From contig NZ_JACJPV010000008.1 of NCBI RefSeq assembly GCF_014696225.1, positions 90,198 through 154,197 on the forward strand: 64,000 bases of DNA. Direction: 5' to 3'. The DNA comes from Anabaena sp. FACHB-1237 (GTDB lineage Bacteria; Cyanobacteriota; Cyanobacteriia; Cyanobacteriales; Nostocaceae). The notes beneath the pieces are model-generated. The model made no database searches, was not told the origin of the DNA, and was given only the letters and a program-made list of their open reading frames with translations. Of this stretch, positions 62,854 to 64,000 are shown piece after piece; the stretch's first letter is position 1, and every line of letters starts with the position of its first letter. Both the position numbers and the translations under genes were made by a program.

Positions 62854-62954
62854 ACCTGTATTTATCAACCTTCAATTATTTAAGTAATTTTAATTAAGTA
62901 ATTTTAATTATTTTTATTTAGCAAAGATTTAATTAAGAAATTGGGGATATTTAA

Positions 62955-63473
62955 CTACTTACGATTAAACCAATTTTCCCCACCTGGTAACTGTATTAAA
63001 ACTTCTGCTATGGCTTTCGGTAAAGTTTTCGTTGAATGTTCATAAGTCAAAGTTAAAAATTGACAACCTTTTCCTATCAACTCTGTTTTATCAATCATTT
63101 CCTCTAACTGAAATTGATTATATGCACCATTCAAAACCTCATCACTAGCATCAGCTATAGCTTTGTCTATAACTTCATCTAAAATTAAATCTTCCCATTC
63201 ATCAACATTAATATAATAGGACTTTTTATTTTCCTTGAGATTTAATCTTTTAATTTCCATAATAGAATTACGGATAGATGTAGCCCAAGAATTAGTTAAT
63301 CTTTCTTCAATATGATTTTTAATCAAATGAATTAACAAAATATTCACAAAAGACAGAATATTTCTAATAATAGCCTGTTTACTCATCCCCTCCAACTCAT
63401 CTATAATAGCTAAAGCATCACTATAACGTTGTTCTAAAATACTATTTCTGAGGTCTATTAATTCTTGTGTCAT
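62955..63473 (-). CDS. DUF29-like protein
   Basis: A 172-residue helical protein resembling the DUF29 family, abundant in cyanobacteria: IRNILSFVNILLIHLIKNHI matches the core helix, followed by SWATSIRNSIMEIKRLNLK. No function is known; some members are found near toxin-antitoxin or restriction genes. Polar, cytoplasmic. Transcribed alone, convergent with the kinase gene. Confidence 0.6.
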   Translation of the reverse strand: MTQELIDLRNSILEQRYSDALAIIDELEGMSKQAIIRNILSFVNILLIHLIKNHIEERLTNSWATSIRNSIMEIKRLNLKENKKSYYINVDEWEDLILDEVIDKAIADASDEVLNGAYNQFQLEEMIDKTELIGKGCQFLTLTYEHSTKTLPKAIAEVLIQLPGGENWFNRK

Positions 63474-63635
63474 TGCTGTATTAACCTCAAATTTTGTGAG
63501 AATACTTCTTTATAATAACATCAAATTACATTAGTGCAAGCCTCTTCCTTGCATCACCTATGTCAGTTAAATAACTATAAATAACTAACAAATTACCAAC
63601 ATTAATTACCAGCATTTTCACTAATTCCTAAACAT

Positions 63636-63660
63636 AAAAAAACCCCATCAAAGGATGGGG
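63636..63660 (-). terminator. Rho-independent terminator downstream of psbD
   Basis: On the minus strand CCCCATC, loop CTTT, GATGGGG and a run of seven T. It lies about 150 bp after the psbD stop, past the MITE copy at 63676-63789. Confidence 0.8.
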
Positions 63661-63675
63661 ATAATTATTTTAAAT

Positions 63676-63789
63676 TACAGCATTTTCTAATTTTATCAAG
63701 TACAAAATCAGCTACAAATATCCGCGTTTATCTGCGTTCATCCGCGTTTAAATATCTTCCCTTGTACCTCATAAAGAAAAATTGCCATA
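63676..63789. repeat. MITE family A, degenerate copy 6 (114 bp) in the psbD 3' region
   Basis: TACAGCATTTTCTAATTTTA and CAAGTACAAAA at the left, CTTGTACCTCATAAAG and AATTGCCATA at the right pair imperfectly. Interior has three CCGCGTT/CTGCGTT repeats (TATCCGCGTTTATCTGCGTT). It sits between the psbD stop codon and its terminator. Confidence 0.45.
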
Positions 63790-63809
63790 TTAACGTTTGC
63801 AATTCAACA

Positions 63810-64000
<191 letters not shown>

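Overview
The window is chromosomal DNA of a filamentous, AT-rich cyanobacterium, most likely a Nostocales member of the Nostoc/Anabaena/Dolichospermum type. The evidence is photosynthesis genes (psbX, ycf66, acsF, the C-terminal end of psbD), frequent HIP1 octamers (GCGATCGC), a cyAbrB1-type regulator, hormogonium-polysaccharide pseudopilin genes, heptameric STRR repeats and many small palindromic elements. No rRNA, tRNA, CRISPR array, prophage or intact insertion sequence was seen.

Layout. 1-1.06 kb: 3' part of an ArsJ-like MFS transporter. 1.6-7.65 kb: hpsA/hpsB/hpsC plus a GspH/FimT-type pseudopilin, one co-directional block. 7.8-12.7 kb: repeat-rich small protein, lipase, VOC protein, a decayed gene, phosphoribosyltransferase, purH. 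13.3-16 kb: psbX, ycf66 and two TolB-like lipoproteins. 16.2-21.4 kb: sdhB, a 1.1 kb gap with a candidate structured RNA, cyAbrB1, a CPBP protease, acsF. 21.9-30.2 kb: an FAD oxidoreductase and a single-chain DarT-DarG fusion bracketed by two direct repeats, an AtzE/AtzG-type amidase pair, TM2, DUF2996 and DUF3119 proteins, mutL. 30.4-41.1 kb: rhodanese, HAD, TPR, NurA, PBP4, a WD40-KAP NTPase, dienelactone hydrolase, parvulin-type isomerase. 41.2-45.0 kb: a compact RiPP-like operon on the minus strand. 45.3-53.6 kb: peroxiredoxin and PerR (divergent), M50 protease, bioY-lspA, FHA-PBP1, ffh. 54.7-64 kb: murI, FAH-family hydrolase, rpsF, TnpB remnants, STAS, DedA, a Ser/Thr kinase, a DUF29-like protein, psbD.

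The most interesting locus is 41222-44961: three small precursor-like peptides with strong ribosome binding sites, then an APH-fold kinase and a HopA1-type lyase. This kinase/lyase pair is known from class V lanthipeptides and thioamitides, where it phosphorylates Ser/Thr and eliminates phosphate. None of the three peptides contains cysteine, so the predicted product would carry dehydroamino acids without lanthionine rings, or another crosslink.

Other notable points are the DarT-DarG fusion whose start codon sits on the edge of a MITE, an ORF-less candidate HEARO/omega-type RNA, a seven-bladed WD40 fused to a KAP NTPase, inverted TnpB right-end remnants, and at least six families of dispersed miniature elements. 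One dispersed GATCCCGGACTTC palindrome lies repeatedly between convergent genes and probably serves as terminator.
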